Notes: a model not told the origin generated them from the letters alone. DNA of 64,000 nucleotides from Martinezella lusitana (GCF_900094565.1 NZ_FMAF01000013.1:92005-156004), one strand, 5' to 3'. Positions 25,246-33,270 are shown, counted from the first letter of the stretch. Program-made: numbers and translations.

Positions 25246-26526
25246 TCAAACTCCGCCGAGGGAACTCAGCTTGGTGGACGAGCGCAGGAAAAAGAGGAAG
25301 TACGGTTCCAGGATATTCAGAATGTTCTCGTCCCATTCTAGGATTGGCACGCGAGGCGATAGGTTTTTTGAGAGCGGTGTATCCATCTGAGAAAGCGCCT
25401 GACTAATGCTCGAGCCAACCGGTTTCTCATCGATTGTTATGCGCTGTACACGATCGAGCAAGTTGTCATAGGTGAAAGTCAACTGAGGGGGGGCGTCGCT
25501 GATAGCTAGAAGCACTGATCTGTAAACGTCCCCAGTTGACCCGTCGCTAAAGCGAAATTGTTTCCGCTCCTGGCCGCGCTCTTTTGGTCCAGAGTGTAGG
25601 CCGTCGACTACGGAGGAATAATCCGACATCGCCGAGGTCCGTTCGAATGTTCGCGCAAGATCCGCCTCATTCACCTCGATTCGCGCCATCTGATCAAGTT
25701 GTTCCGTGACGGCTTTCTCGCGGCACAAGTTGAGGCAAAGGCTTTGCATCAACTGCGGGCTACCAAATGCTTCGGCTGCAAGTCGCTCAATAACAGAATT
25801 AGCTAGGTCGATATTCAACTTCGGGAACCCTAATTTCCCGATGACTTGAAGCTCGTTGATATCCCAATAACCGATATTAACCGCCGCAATTCGACCACTT
25901 AACTCTGGGTTGCTTCGAACCACGTCATCTGATCTGTGGGGGACAGATGCCGCACAAATTTTAACGCCCCGCTCGGCAGCGAACTTTACCTGTCTGCCAA
26001 GTTCACCTTGGACATCCTTGGGAATGTAATGGAAGTCATCGATGAAGAGTATGAAATCGCTGTTGGCAATCTCTGCGATCACGCCCGGAAGGCCGCCGAC
26101 CCGCCGAGTTTTAGTGACAGCAGAACTCCCTGTTAACGAAGAAGTTAGCGAGCCCGTTGCCTCTCCCTTGACCAGTATCGCCGAAATGCCACCTTTCATA
26201 CTGCCACTTATTGACCCTGTCGTCGCAGTTACGTCGGTCTCTGACTCGGTATCCGCTCCACCCATCCATTGGATCGCCTGATCCCAAAGATCATCTGCCT
26301 TGGTAATGGTGGCACCCGAAACGAGAATGATTAAGTTGGGATCGACGAGTTTGTGGATCAGTACAGACTTTCCAGCCTTCGATGGACCTGAAACCGACGC
26401 AACTACCTTCGGGGTGTCTAGAGCGTCTCTTAGCAGTTCTTCAAGTTTCAAATCGCGTCGATCCACGTAAGTGTGAACCGGCGTGTCATTAGGTGTAAAA
26501 ACTTCTGTCGCGCGCAATTTTGACAT
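25246..26526 (-). CDS. Solitary P-loop ATPase (STAND/AAA-like)
   Basis: 426 aa from the ATG at 26526, with AGGGG upstream. Walker A is GPSKAGKS (about residue 51) and Walker B is FILFIDDFHYIP. Between them lies an unusual Gly/Ser/Thr-rich segment (TTGSISGSMKGGISAILVKG, then GSLTSSLTGSSAV). The N-terminal TPNDTPVHTYVDRRD box and the post-Walker-B helices resemble Orc/Cdc6- or NACHT-type switch ATPases. I know no experimentally defined function. Base composition is lower in GC than the chromosome. It lies in the cargo zone next to the attachment site, which makes phage defence or exclusion a reasonable guess. Confidence 0.75.
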   Translation of the reverse strand: MSKLRATEVFTPNDTPVHTYVDRRDLKLEELLRDALDTPKVVASVSGPSKAGKSVLIHKLVDPNLIILVSGATITKADDLWDQAIQWMGGADTESETDVTATTGSISGSMKGGISAILVKGEATGSLTSSLTGSSAVTKTRRVGGLPGVIAEIANSDFILFIDDFHYIPKDVQGELGRQVKFAAERGVKICAASVPHRSDDVVRSNPELSGRIAAVNIGYWDINELQVIGKLGFPKLNIDLANSVIERLAAEAFGSPQLMQSLCLNLCREKAVTEQLDQMARIEVNEADLARTFERTSAMSDYSSVVDGLHSGPKERGQERKQFRFSDGSTGDVYRSVLLAISDAPPQLTFTYDNLLDRVQRITIDEKPVGSSISQALSQMDTPLSKNLSPRVPILEWDENILNILEPYFLFFLRSSTKLSSLGGV

Positions 26527-26629
26527 TTCAATCCCCTGACTTGACCGCAACTTACGCGAAAGCGCGAACAGTTCAAAGGTTGATTTTTTTCAGTACGCGT
26601 GACGCCCCACCTCTAAAACAGCGATAGGC

Positions 26630-26881
26630 ATGCTTGGCACGTTGCTGAACGGACTGAAGAAGCATGAGGCGCACCGAGCAGCGTTCGAAACGATATATAT
26701 CTTGGTGCTTCCAAGAGTGTGGTCCATGCGCCTCTCCGGGCTCGTGCGCTGGCGCCTAGCTTTCATCTCCCCTGCTGATGATAGCGAGCTTGCTGAACTT
26801 CTGTGGTTCGACGCGAACATGAATGCCCGACAAATTACGCTCGACGTAAGTCTGTTAGAACACGTTCCAGAAACGGCATAG
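26630..26881 (+). CDS. Small hypothetical protein
   Basis: An 83-aa frame with an ATG at 26630 and only a weak ribosome-binding site. The protein is mixed in composition (FETIYILVLPRVWSMRLSG, then acidic DDSELAELLWFDANM) and looks more protein-like than the antisense frame. It lies between the divergent ATPase and the SEC-C gene. No family is recognised; it could be spurious. Confidence 0.4.
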   Translation: MLGTLLNGLKKHEAHRAAFETIYILVLPRVWSMRLSGLVRWRLAFISPADDSELAELLWFDANMNARQITLDVSLLEHVPETA

Positions 26882-26939
26882 CGACGGACAAATTAGAAAT
26901 GTGGTTGCATGTTGATAATGTTAGCGATGGGCAGCAGGT

Positions 26940-27851
26940 ATGGGCGAAGCAAAACGAAAAAGAGAAGCCGTCTTGAATGGGCCATGCCCTTGTGGGTCAA
27001 CGAAAGCATCTCGGCTCTGCTGTTTCAATGGTCGCGACTGGCATAAGCCGCCGGCCGTTCTCGGCCTAAAGTCGCTTCCGCCGGCGTCTCAAGTTGAGAA
27101 GTGCTATATGCGTGAACTCGGTTCATGCGTCGCTCCCATTTCCGGCGAGCATTTGATTTCACAGTCGGTAATCGAGATATTGAAAGACGACGGTGAATTC
27201 ACAATCAGCGGCATGCCGTGGCAGGAAGCGGGCGAGGAAAAGATACTCGCACCGCAGAGCCTTCGAACAAACTGCCTTTGCGTCAAGCATAACAGTGCGC
27301 TGCATCGCCTTGATGATGCTGCCAGCTATCTATTTGGCTCTCTCAAGTCATTTCTTGAATGTGACAACGGATTCAGACATGCAATCGTAGCGGGTCACGA
27401 CATTGAGCGCTGGCTGCTGAAAACAGCTAAAGCCTTCGCTGTCTCGGGCAATTTCGCACGGGGGAGAGCGCCCCTGTCCGGCGTTTTCTCACAGAGCACC
27501 GGCGTGTTGGATATGCTCGATAACCCGCACCAATGGGCGAACGGTGCGGGCCTCTACTGCTTGATGAAGACCGGCGATCTCGCCGAAAATCACAAACGGT
27601 TCCAGCTCCAACCTCTTACCAACGATAGAGACGAAATCGAGGCGCTGCAGCTCAACATTTTGGGTCTATCATTCATACTACAACTCGCGCCATTCGACGC
27701 TACGAAGCATGCGTATTTGCAAGGAGCACAATTCCGCCCCGGACGTATCCTCGTTTGTTACCCGAAATCAACAAACTGGCTCACTCTAAGTTGGGTGGAC
27801 GGGCATGTGCACAAGGAGATGACACTGCATTACCAAGGCCCAGCGCCTTGA
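26940..27851 (+). CDS. SEC-C motif protein with HNH-like nuclease features
   Basis: 303 aa. The first 30 residues hold a SEC-C zinc motif (CPCGSTKASRLCC). Then comes a pattern that resembles an HNH/beta-beta-alpha-metal core: SGEHLISQSVIE, followed by TNCLCVKHNSALHRLD. The last ~150 residues are unassigned. SEC-C motifs occur on many accessory proteins, and nuclease activity here is inference from the H...C-x-x-H-N spacing. It is in the prophage cargo zone and ends in a strong terminator shared with the convergent holin. Confidence 0.7.
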   Translation: MGEAKRKREAVLNGPCPCGSTKASRLCCFNGRDWHKPPAVLGLKSLPPASQVEKCYMRELGSCVAPISGEHLISQSVIEILKDDGEFTISGMPWQEAGEEKILAPQSLRTNCLCVKHNSALHRLDDAASYLFGSLKSFLECDNGFRHAIVAGHDIERWLLKTAKAFAVSGNFARGRAPLSGVFSQSTGVLDMLDNPHQWANGAGLYCLMKTGDLAENHKRFQLQPLTNDRDEIEALQLNILGLSFILQLAPFDATKHAYLQGAQFRPGRILVCYPKSTNWLTLSWVDGHVHKEMTLHYQGPAP

Positions 27852-27858
27852 TTTCCGA

Positions 27859-27893
27859 GAAGCCGCCGACTTCCGCAGGCGGCTTCCTTTCTT
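27859..27893 (+). terminator. Terminator between SEC-C gene and holin
   Basis: Nine-base arms GAAGCCGCC and GGCGGCTTC with a 10-base loop and a CTTTCTT tail, directly after the SEC-C stop and directly before the convergent holin stop. Confidence 0.75.
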
Positions 27894-27897
27894 CCTG

Positions 27898-28221
27898 TTA
27901 ACCGGCAATCCGCCGAGAGAACCACTTCTGAAACAGCACCTCCGTCCCGCGTGGCCCAAGGTAGGCCAGCCCGGCAATCAGGCCCGTTGTTGCCGGTGGT
28001 CCAACGTTCAAATAGGAGGCAATCCCCTCCCCTATGAACGCCATTCCGAAGGCTACCGGGATTTCCCAAAGCAGTTCGATGCCGAAGAATTTCCGGCGAC
28101 CCTTGCGCGCTTCGTTGCTATGCCACATCGCGCGGCCCAACATGGCGCCGACAATAGTGGAGAGTGCGCCGCCACCCCAAGCGTTCAGCAGTTCGTAAAG
28201 CGAATTGTATTTATCCGACAT
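27898..28221 (-). CDS. Phage holin (LydA-like)
   Basis: 107 aa from MSDKYNSLY. Three hydrophobic segments are separated by a basic loop (NAWGGGALSTIVGAMLGRAM; LLWEIPVAFGMAFIGEGIAS; PATTGLIAGLAYLGPRG), the pattern of the LydA/phage holin 3 superfamily. It is the last gene of the lysis cassette and would form the membrane lesion that triggers lysis. Its start overlaps the o-spanin stop. Confidence 0.8.
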   Translation of the reverse strand: MSDKYNSLYELLNAWGGGALSTIVGAMLGRAMWHSNEARKGRRKFFGIELLWEIPVAFGMAFIGEGIASYLNVGPPATTGLIAGLAYLGPRGTEVLFQKWFSRRIAG

Positions 28222-28439
28222 CAATCTGACTTTCCGCAGTAGAGGGCATAGCGTCCGCGATGCCGGGCGATGCTGACGGCGGCGGGGCGGTCATGTGCTA
28301 CAAGGTAGCTGTTGGTTTCTGGACGCGGATCGATCGGCACCAGAAGGTCGCACGGCTCAATCGCCTTGGCCGTCGGGCTGCACGCAGCCACCGAGCAACA
28401 GGCACAAATCAGCATCGTCAGCCTGAATAGCTTGTTCAT
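28221..28439 (-). CDS. o-spanin (Rz1-like lipoprotein)
   Basis: 72 aa with a lipoprotein signal: basic start MNKLFRL, hydrophobic LTMLICACCSV and lipobox VAAC. The mature part is short and polar. It overlaps the end of the i-spanin gene in another frame, the classic Rz/Rz1 arrangement. It would be anchored in the outer membrane and fuse with the inner-membrane spanin. Confidence 0.7.
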   Translation of the reverse strand: MNKLFRLTMLICACCSVAACSPTAKAIEPCDLLVPIDPRPETNSYLVAHDRPAAVSIARHRGRYALYCGKSD

Positions 28440-28602
28440 CGATCTTTTGTCCGTCTTTGAGGATGGTGACGCGGCCCGCTTGAAGCGTTGCCACGATCTC
28501 GGCTATGGCCGCATGTCTGCCGGCCAGATAGGCGGGCGCAATCGCCAAGGCGGCACCGATCACGATGCCGCCGCCGATCTTAATATAGTCGAATGGCGTC
28601 AT
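28357..28602 (-). CDS. i-spanin (Rz-like)
   Basis: 81 aa from the ATG at 28602: an N-terminal TM segment (IGGGIVIGAALAIAPAYLAG) followed by a helical periplasmic part (RHAAIAEIVATLQAGRVT). The last 83 bases overlap the o-spanin gene in a different frame. The start overlaps the endolysin stop by 4 bases (ATGA). The longer reading frame to 28989 is antisense-free but overlaps the endolysin and is not used. Confidence 0.7.
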   Translation of the reverse strand: MTPFDYIKIGGGIVIGAALAIAPAYLAGRHAAIAEIVATLQAGRVTILKDGQKIDEQAIQADDADLCLLLGGCVQPDGQGD

Positions 28603-29243
28603 GAGAGCTTCCGCCACGCGAGATAGACTGTGAGAACAACAACGATCAGCGCGATAGCCATCCGCAGCCAATCGCCGGAAGAGAGATCGCCCTGTTGCGC
28701 CGAAACGATTTCGACGGCCTTCACAAGCGGCTCTTGAGCGACAGGTGCCGCCGCACCCATGCCACCGGCAACGAGCGCGACGGCCTTGGATTTGGCTCGC
28801 GTCTCCGTCTCCGCCGTGTACTTGGCACCAGCAACCGGCCCCTTCGAAGGATATTGCTTCCAAGGCAATTGCCAGTGGGGGCCATCCTTGAATGTCTTCC
28901 AGTCTCCGCCCCACTCGATAGCAATGCGGAGTTCCTTCGCCGCCTGTTTCATGGCCTTGACGATCTTGTGGTAAAGCGGCCAATCCCAAGAGACCGAGCC
29001 GTTGACGACGGGCGCAAGATCGACCGCATGGCCATAGCCATTCTCCGCGCGCAGATGCCGCGAATTCATCGTCGTGGATGCGCCGGATGTGACCATCTCT
29101 TTTTGGCGTCCAATGTCGCGGACGCCCTCAAGCACGGTGAAATCAACCTCCGTGATCTGGATTGCACGACGGACGACGCGCACAAGATCGGGGTGAACGC
29201 CAATAAGGCGCGAATTGCTTCGCGCCGACAGCGTGTAAGCCAT
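28599..29243 (-). CDS. M15 endolysin with C-terminal TM anchor
   Basis: 214 aa from MAYTLSARSN, preceded by GGAGAGAG. The fold is that of VanY/M15 L-alanyl-D-glutamate endopeptidases. Zinc ligands are visible in SRHL, GHAVDLAP and GPHWQLPW, and the start DLVRVVRRAIQITEVDF fits phage endolysins. After an Ala/Lys-rich linker the last 24 residues form a TM helix (WLRMAIALIVVVLTVYLAW). This tail anchor is unusual for an endolysin and may hold it inactive at the inner membrane until the holin fires. It is the first gene of a tightly overlapping lysis cassette. Confidence 0.87.
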   Translation of the reverse strand: MAYTLSARSNSRLIGVHPDLVRVVRRAIQITEVDFTVLEGVRDIGRQKEMVTSGASTTMNSRHLRAENGYGHAVDLAPVVNGSVSWDWPLYHKIVKAMKQAAKELRIAIEWGGDWKTFKDGPHWQLPWKQYPSKGPVAGAKYTAETETRAKSKAVALVAGGMGAAAPVAQEPLVKAVEIVSAQQGDLSSGDWLRMAIALIVVVLTVYLAWRKLS

Positions 29244-29273
29244 AGTCTCTCTCCATATTTTGGGGGTAAAAAT

Positions 29274-29299
29274 TGCACCATATAACTTTACATGGTGCA
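29274..29299. promoter_or_regulatory. Inverted repeat upstream of DUF4160 gene
   Basis: Perfect arms TGCACCAT and ATGGTGCA with a 10-base spacer, 40 bases before the DUF4160 start and about 30 bases before the divergent endolysin start. A second pair, ATATGCCC and GGGCATAT, brackets the DUF4160 start region. An operator for the HTH protein of the toxin-antitoxin pair is likely. Confidence 0.5.
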
Positions 29300-29338
29300 T
29301 AATATGCCCTATGTTTCCCCCATCGAAGTGAGGGGCAT

Positions 29339-29581
29339 ATGGGCAAGCTGGTTCAAATCGGAAACATCGTCATTCGGGTTTACGCGAACGACCATTTGCC
29401 GCCGCACTTCCATATCATCACCCCCAATGGGGATGCCTTGGTGGACATCGAAACGCTGGAAATCCTACGCGGCAAGCTGGCGCACAAGGCACGAGACACC
29501 GCCCTTGGATGGGCGCACAAGAACAAGGCGGCTATCGCCGCCGAATGGAACCGGACCAATCCCCGCTTTCCCATCGCTTGA
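29339..29581 (+). CDS. DUF4160 protein, putative toxin partner
   Basis: 80 aa, matching DUF4160 throughout (VIRVYANDHLPPHFHII at residues 11-28, then ILRGKLAHKARDTALGW). DUF4160 genes are almost always followed by a DUF2442 gene, and the pair has been predicted to be a toxin-antitoxin system. The downstream DUF2442-HTH gene begins 14 bases later. Which member is toxic is not established from sequence. Confidence 0.85.
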   Translation: MGKLVQIGNIVIRVYANDHLPPHFHIITPNGDALVDIETLEILRGKLAHKARDTALGWAHKNKAAIAAEWNRTNPRFPIA

Positions 29582-29595
29582 GGAAGGAAACGAAA

Positions 29596-30075
29596 ATGGA
29601 CATGCCGCGCATCGAAAGTGTAACGCCAGCGTCAAACATGACGCTGGAAATTCAATGGAAGGGTGCCCCGGCATCCACCGCAAATCTCGTAGGCTGGATT
29701 GCGACCGGCGGCGAACTGCTCGCCCCACTTAAGTCGCCCGATGTCTGGAAAACCGCGACCGTTTCAGACTATGGCGCAACAGTCGAATGGGCCGGCGACG
29801 ATCTGGCGATTGATGCCTTTCACCTTTTCCAAATCGCGGAAGATCAGCGCGATTTCGCGGTTGAGGATCTGCGCAGATGGCAGGAAGAAATTGGGCTTTC
29901 CAACAACGAGGCGGCGGATTTCCTTGGCGTCAGTCTGCGCACATGGAAAAACTACCGCGCGGGTGCACCGGTCAGCCATGCCGTCAAGATGCTGCTGCGC
30001 GCGAGCCAACGCGATCCGCTGTTAATGCACGCTCATTACCGGCCGCGCCAGACCGGCAGGCCGAAAGCTGCCTAG
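29596..30075 (+). CDS. DUF2442 plus HTH regulator, putative antitoxin
   Basis: 159 aa. The N-terminal half is a DUF2442-like domain (ASNMTLEIQWKGAPASTANL, then DLAIDAFHLFQIAEDQ); the C-terminal half is an XRE-type HTH (SNNEAADFLGVSLRTWKNYR). Fusion of DUF2442 to a DNA-binding domain fits a self-regulating antitoxin. An AGGAAGGA site precedes the ATG. The frame extends upstream inside the DUF4160 gene but has no start signal there. Confidence 0.85.
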   Translation: MDMPRIESVTPASNMTLEIQWKGAPASTANLVGWIATGGELLAPLKSPDVWKTATVSDYGATVEWAGDDLAIDAFHLFQIAEDQRDFAVEDLRRWQEEIGLSNNEAADFLGVSLRTWKNYRAGAPVSHAVKMLLRASQRDPLLMHAHYRPRQTGRPKAA

Positions 30076-30275
30076 CCGCCCCGGCGGGCTCTCTGGCTAA
30101 CGCAACCAAAGACGACGAAAATAACGTATCGGATGGGCATCCCCTGGCCCCCTAGAAAAATAGTGGCCCAACAGCACAATTGACGTGAGTATTCCGCGAT
30201 CATAATGGGACGCTAACCGATTGCAAATTTTACACACACAACTGAATATTCAGATTGTTAATATCGGGAGAAAGC

Positions 30276-31145
30276 ATGATTTCCTTGCTCCACACACTGT
30301 TGGAACTCGGCCACTCCACCTCGCAGAACTTGGAATTCGCTCATTCGCCCGATGTAAAGGTCAGCTACGGAGAAGAGACGATTACTGAAACGAATTTGCT
30401 GGAGATCAGGCGGCGCCATCCGCACAAAGTGACACTGCTGACATTTTCAAAATCGCAGGAAAGCAAGAACACCGGGGCCGACTGGGAGTGGCATATTATC
30501 GGAAAAGTCTACACGCTGAAGATGCGCGTACAAGCCAAGAGAATTCATAAGGCCGGCGGAATTGGAAACCTGAGGCAGATGGGCAAAGGAGCCGCCAAAC
30601 CGCAGATAGATTTGCTCATTGAAGATGCAAAAGCGAACGGTCTCTTTCCTGCATACTGCTTTTATTGCGCCGAACCCCAAAGGTCTTACTGGGTGAAGGG
30701 AACCGTAGAAGAAGAAGCCGAAGCGTTCGAAACCGGTTGCCTGATTGCGGACGCTGAAACTGTGAAATCACAAACGCCAAAAAAACTTGATGAGATCGAA
30801 AACGATACCGTTCCCTGGCATTTTTTGTGTGCGAGACACAAGTTCTCATCGAGTCGAGGCCCCTATATTAGGCGATTTCAGGAAGACGTTCCGATTGAGC
30901 GATATGTCGGGCAATTTGTAGAAGAAGTCATCCCGTCCTATGAAGAGCGCGCGACCAATATTGGACTGCCTACGATCTTCCAGCTGAACGACAGGCGCTC
31001 TAGGCTTGACGAGAGAAAAGGGATATCCCGCACGCCTGAGGTCGTCGATAAAGAGATCATTCCAGAGGATTTTGAAAGGCGCGGAATAACCAGATTTTTA
31101 AGGATCGACATGCGGAAACCCGATCTGTTTGCGATAAGAGCCTGA
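30276..31145 (+). CDS. DUF6615 family protein, nuclease-like
   Basis: 289 aa from the ATG at 30276, with GGGAG upstream. The family pattern is clear: YGEETITETNLLEIRRRHP, GADWEWHIIG, MRVQAKRIHKAG, then QIDLLIEDAK and YCFYC. The E...DWEW...QAK order looks like a PD-(D/E)xK nuclease core, so a restriction-endonuclease-like fold is inferred. No methyltransferase partner is adjacent. GC content is lower than in the tail genes beside it. It is the last cargo gene before the late region and is transcribed against it. Confidence 0.75.
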   Translation: MISLLHTLLELGHSTSQNLEFAHSPDVKVSYGEETITETNLLEIRRRHPHKVTLLTFSKSQESKNTGADWEWHIIGKVYTLKMRVQAKRIHKAGGIGNLRQMGKGAAKPQIDLLIEDAKANGLFPAYCFYCAEPQRSYWVKGTVEEEAEAFETGCLIADAETVKSQTPKKLDEIENDTVPWHFLCARHKFSSSRGPYIRRFQEDVPIERYVGQFVEEVIPSYEERATNIGLPTIFQLNDRRSRLDERKGISRTPEVVDKEIIPEDFERRGITRFLRIDMRKPDLFAIRA

Positions 31146-31274
31146 CCATCCGACTTATCAAGGCTAAGGCGACGCAGGCCGTCACATCGACGGACATTTG
31201 TATCCAGAAACATTATAGAATGGCTACGTTGGACCGAAAGCGGAAATGAACAAGCCACGCTGACGCTCCAACGA

Positions 31275-32432
31275 CTAGTTCTCGTCCGTTCGTCCGAACC
31301 GGCGCGGCGTTAGGAATGCGGAAGGCGTGGCCGGCGTGCCCGGCGCGCTGTTCGGTGCAACCTTGCCGCCGGCATCGGATGAGCCGGACGAGCCACCGTT
31401 TTCACTCTGTCCGCCGCCCTCGCCTTCGGTCCCCGACTTACCGTCGTATAGCCGCCCGGAAACATCAACCTCAAAGCCTGATGTCTTTGTGTATTTGGAG
31501 CGCACCGTCTTGATGATGTAGGGCACGCCGTCCAGTCCAGGGCGAACTTGCGCGAACAGAAGCGGCAAGCCGGCCTCTATGTCGGCATCGCCTAGCACCG
31601 TCACCGAAACCGCGCCCTCCCCGCGCGCAAGCTCTTTCGCCTTGGCGCGAGCCGCCTTGTCGGCTTCGGCAGGCGAGGAAAAGGCTTCGGGAATGCGGTA
31701 AACGCTGTCGCCATCGGCATCCGCTTCGGCCTCGATTTCGACACGCTTCGCCTTGTCGGCATCCTGATAGTAGGAGACAACCTTGCTGTATTTCGTGCGG
31801 TCGTTGATATCGACTTTCAGCGTGCCGGTTTTGATGACGGACGGCGTGAGGATGATCGAGCCGAGCGACGAGCCGGAAGCCGACAGGCCAGAGCCGCGCC
31901 GGGCAAACAATAGTCGCCCCTGCTTGATGGCGAACAGGGCGTTATGCCGATCTGCGAGCCGCCGCAGGAAATGGATGTTCGTCTCGTCTTGCTGGCCTAT
32001 CCAGTCGTAAGTATGCCCGGCAAGGTCGCCGTCTACGGCTGGCGTCAATCCGCTTTCGCCGGCAATCTCCGCAATGATGTCGCCGAGCGTGGCCTTGTCC
32101 CATGCCCGTTCCTGCCGTTCTTTCAACTTGCCGCTGCGCAGGTCCGCCGCCTTGCCGGAAATCGACATTTTATAAGGCAGGCAATCGAGGCTGATCTTGT
32201 CAGCCGTGAATTGCCCCTTCGGAGTGAGGTTGTTGCCGTAGCCCATTTTGACCGAGATCACGGCACCCTTGCGCGGCAGGGCGAGGAAATTCGGCGGGCC
32301 GTCGTTCAGCTCGATATCGACCGTATCGGACTTCAACCCCTCTTCATCCGTCACCGTGACGGAAATCAGCCGTTCATAGAATTGCCCCGCGACGGGAACG
32401 CCATCGACGGTAATTTCAACACGAGGATGCAT
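31275..32432 (-). CDS. Tail protein D (late control / tail hub)
   Basis: 385 aa from MHPRVEITVDG, which has GGGAT upstream; a start at 32444 is less well placed. It matches P2 gpD: TVTDEEGLKSDTVDIELND, GQQDETNIHFLRRLADRHNA and a Gly/Ser-rich C-terminal tail. gpD forms the hub of the baseplate/tail tip. It is the last gene of the tail operon and starts two bases after gpX. Confidence 0.93.
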   Translation of the reverse strand: MHPRVEITVDGVPVAGQFYERLISVTVTDEEGLKSDTVDIELNDGPPNFLALPRKGAVISVKMGYGNNLTPKGQFTADKISLDCLPYKMSISGKAADLRSGKLKERQERAWDKATLGDIIAEIAGESGLTPAVDGDLAGHTYDWIGQQDETNIHFLRRLADRHNALFAIKQGRLLFARRGSGLSASGSSLGSIILTPSVIKTGTLKVDINDRTKYSKVVSYYQDADKAKRVEIEAEADADGDSVYRIPEAFSSPAEADKAARAKAKELARGEGAVSVTVLGDADIEAGLPLLFAQVRPGLDGVPYIIKTVRSKYTKTSGFEVDVSGRLYDGKSGTEGEGGGQSENGGSSGSSDAGGKVAPNSAPGTPATPSAFLTPRRFGRTDEN

Positions 32433-32434
32433 GT

Positions 32435-32647
32435 TCAATCCCATAGCCTTGTTAGACGATGTTCCGCGCTCACGCTCGGCATTTCCGGCATCAAAATTTG
32501 CGTGCCGAACGGCAAGACCGGGCCGAGGCCAGCAAGCCCCGGATTGACGGCAAGCACCGCCTCGACAACCCCGGACGTTCGTCCGTAGTGAGAGAGGCAG
32601 GCGATATCGACCGTCTCGCCCTGTCGCGTTGTGTAAGTCTTTGCCAT
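32435..32647 (-). CDS. Tail protein X (gpX-like)
   Basis: 70 aa, a single LysM-like domain as in P2 gpX (TRQGETVDIACLSHYGRT, GLAGLGPVLPFGTQILMP). The start MAKTYTT at 32647 excludes an in-frame extension that overlaps gpU. Confidence 0.9.
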   Translation of the reverse strand: MAKTYTTRQGETVDIACLSHYGRTSGVVEAVLAVNPGLAGLGPVLPFGTQILMPEMPSVSAEHRLTRLWD

Positions 32648-32651
32648 GCGA

Positions 32652-33116
32652 TCACCGGAAAAGTTCGGAGAGGAAAGAGGTCGCGCTATCGACCACCCCG
32701 CCGGCACTCGTCGCTGTCTCCGCCCGAATTCGCTTTAGCGAGATGACATAGGCATTGCGACGGGCCACGCCGCTGGCATCGTGAAAAGACATATCTTCCT
32801 CGACAGACTGCACCGTAAACATGCCGCGAATGACGCCCTCTATTGCGTCACCACTGACCAGCATCATTTCCGTGCCGGCCAATTGTGCGGCGATGATGCC
32901 GTCGAGTTGCGATTGCCCGCCGAATTCTTCAGGAAACAAGACACCCTGAATCGTCACTTCGTCGGACGTTGGCCCGGTCCATTGCTGCGGATTGAGGGTT
33001 TGGCCCACGGAAATCTCAACCCAAGGCGTATTCACCTTGCGCTTGATACCCTGATAGCCAAAACCCAACGCCTCGAAGGCGTAGCCTCCGAGCATCATCG
33101 ATGCTACACTCGTCAT
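32652..33116 (-). CDS. Tail protein U (gpU-like)
   Basis: 154 aa matching P2 gpU: MMLGGYAFEALGFGYQGIKR at the N-terminus and QWTGPTSDEVTIQGVLFPEE. gpU completes the tail tube/terminator. Its 5' end lies only 34 bases from a plus-strand cargo gene, so the moron promoter must lie in or next to gpU. Confidence 0.93.
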   Translation of the reverse strand: MTSVASMMLGGYAFEALGFGYQGIKRKVNTPWVEISVGQTLNPQQWTGPTSDEVTIQGVLFPEEFGGQSQLDGIIAAQLAGTEMMLVSGDAIEGVIRGMFTVQSVEEDMSFHDASGVARRNAYVISLKRIRAETATSAGGVVDSATSFLSELFR

Positions 33117-33150
33117 GGTTTACCTAAAATTGAAGTGTTGAGGGTTGTGA

Positions 33151-33270
33151 ATGTCGCAAAGTGCGCAGGTCTGGGCCAAGCAGAAAAGCGCGTGGCCCAG
33201 GCGGATTGCGATGGGGGTCGCGGTTGCTGTTGGCATCTATGCCTATCAACATGACGAAGCTCGATATTGA
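33151..33270 (+). CDS. 39-aa peptide coupled to the MFS gene
   Basis: A 39-codon frame (MSQSAQVWAKQKSAWPRRIA, then a short hydrophobic stretch MGVAVAVGIYAY) with GAGGG six bases before the ATG. Its stop overlaps the MFS start by one base (TGATG), so the MFS is translationally coupled to it. It may be a leader peptide or a small membrane partner. No family is recognised. Confidence 0.55.
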   Translation: MSQSAQVWAKQKSAWPRRIAMGVAVAVGIYAYQHDEARY

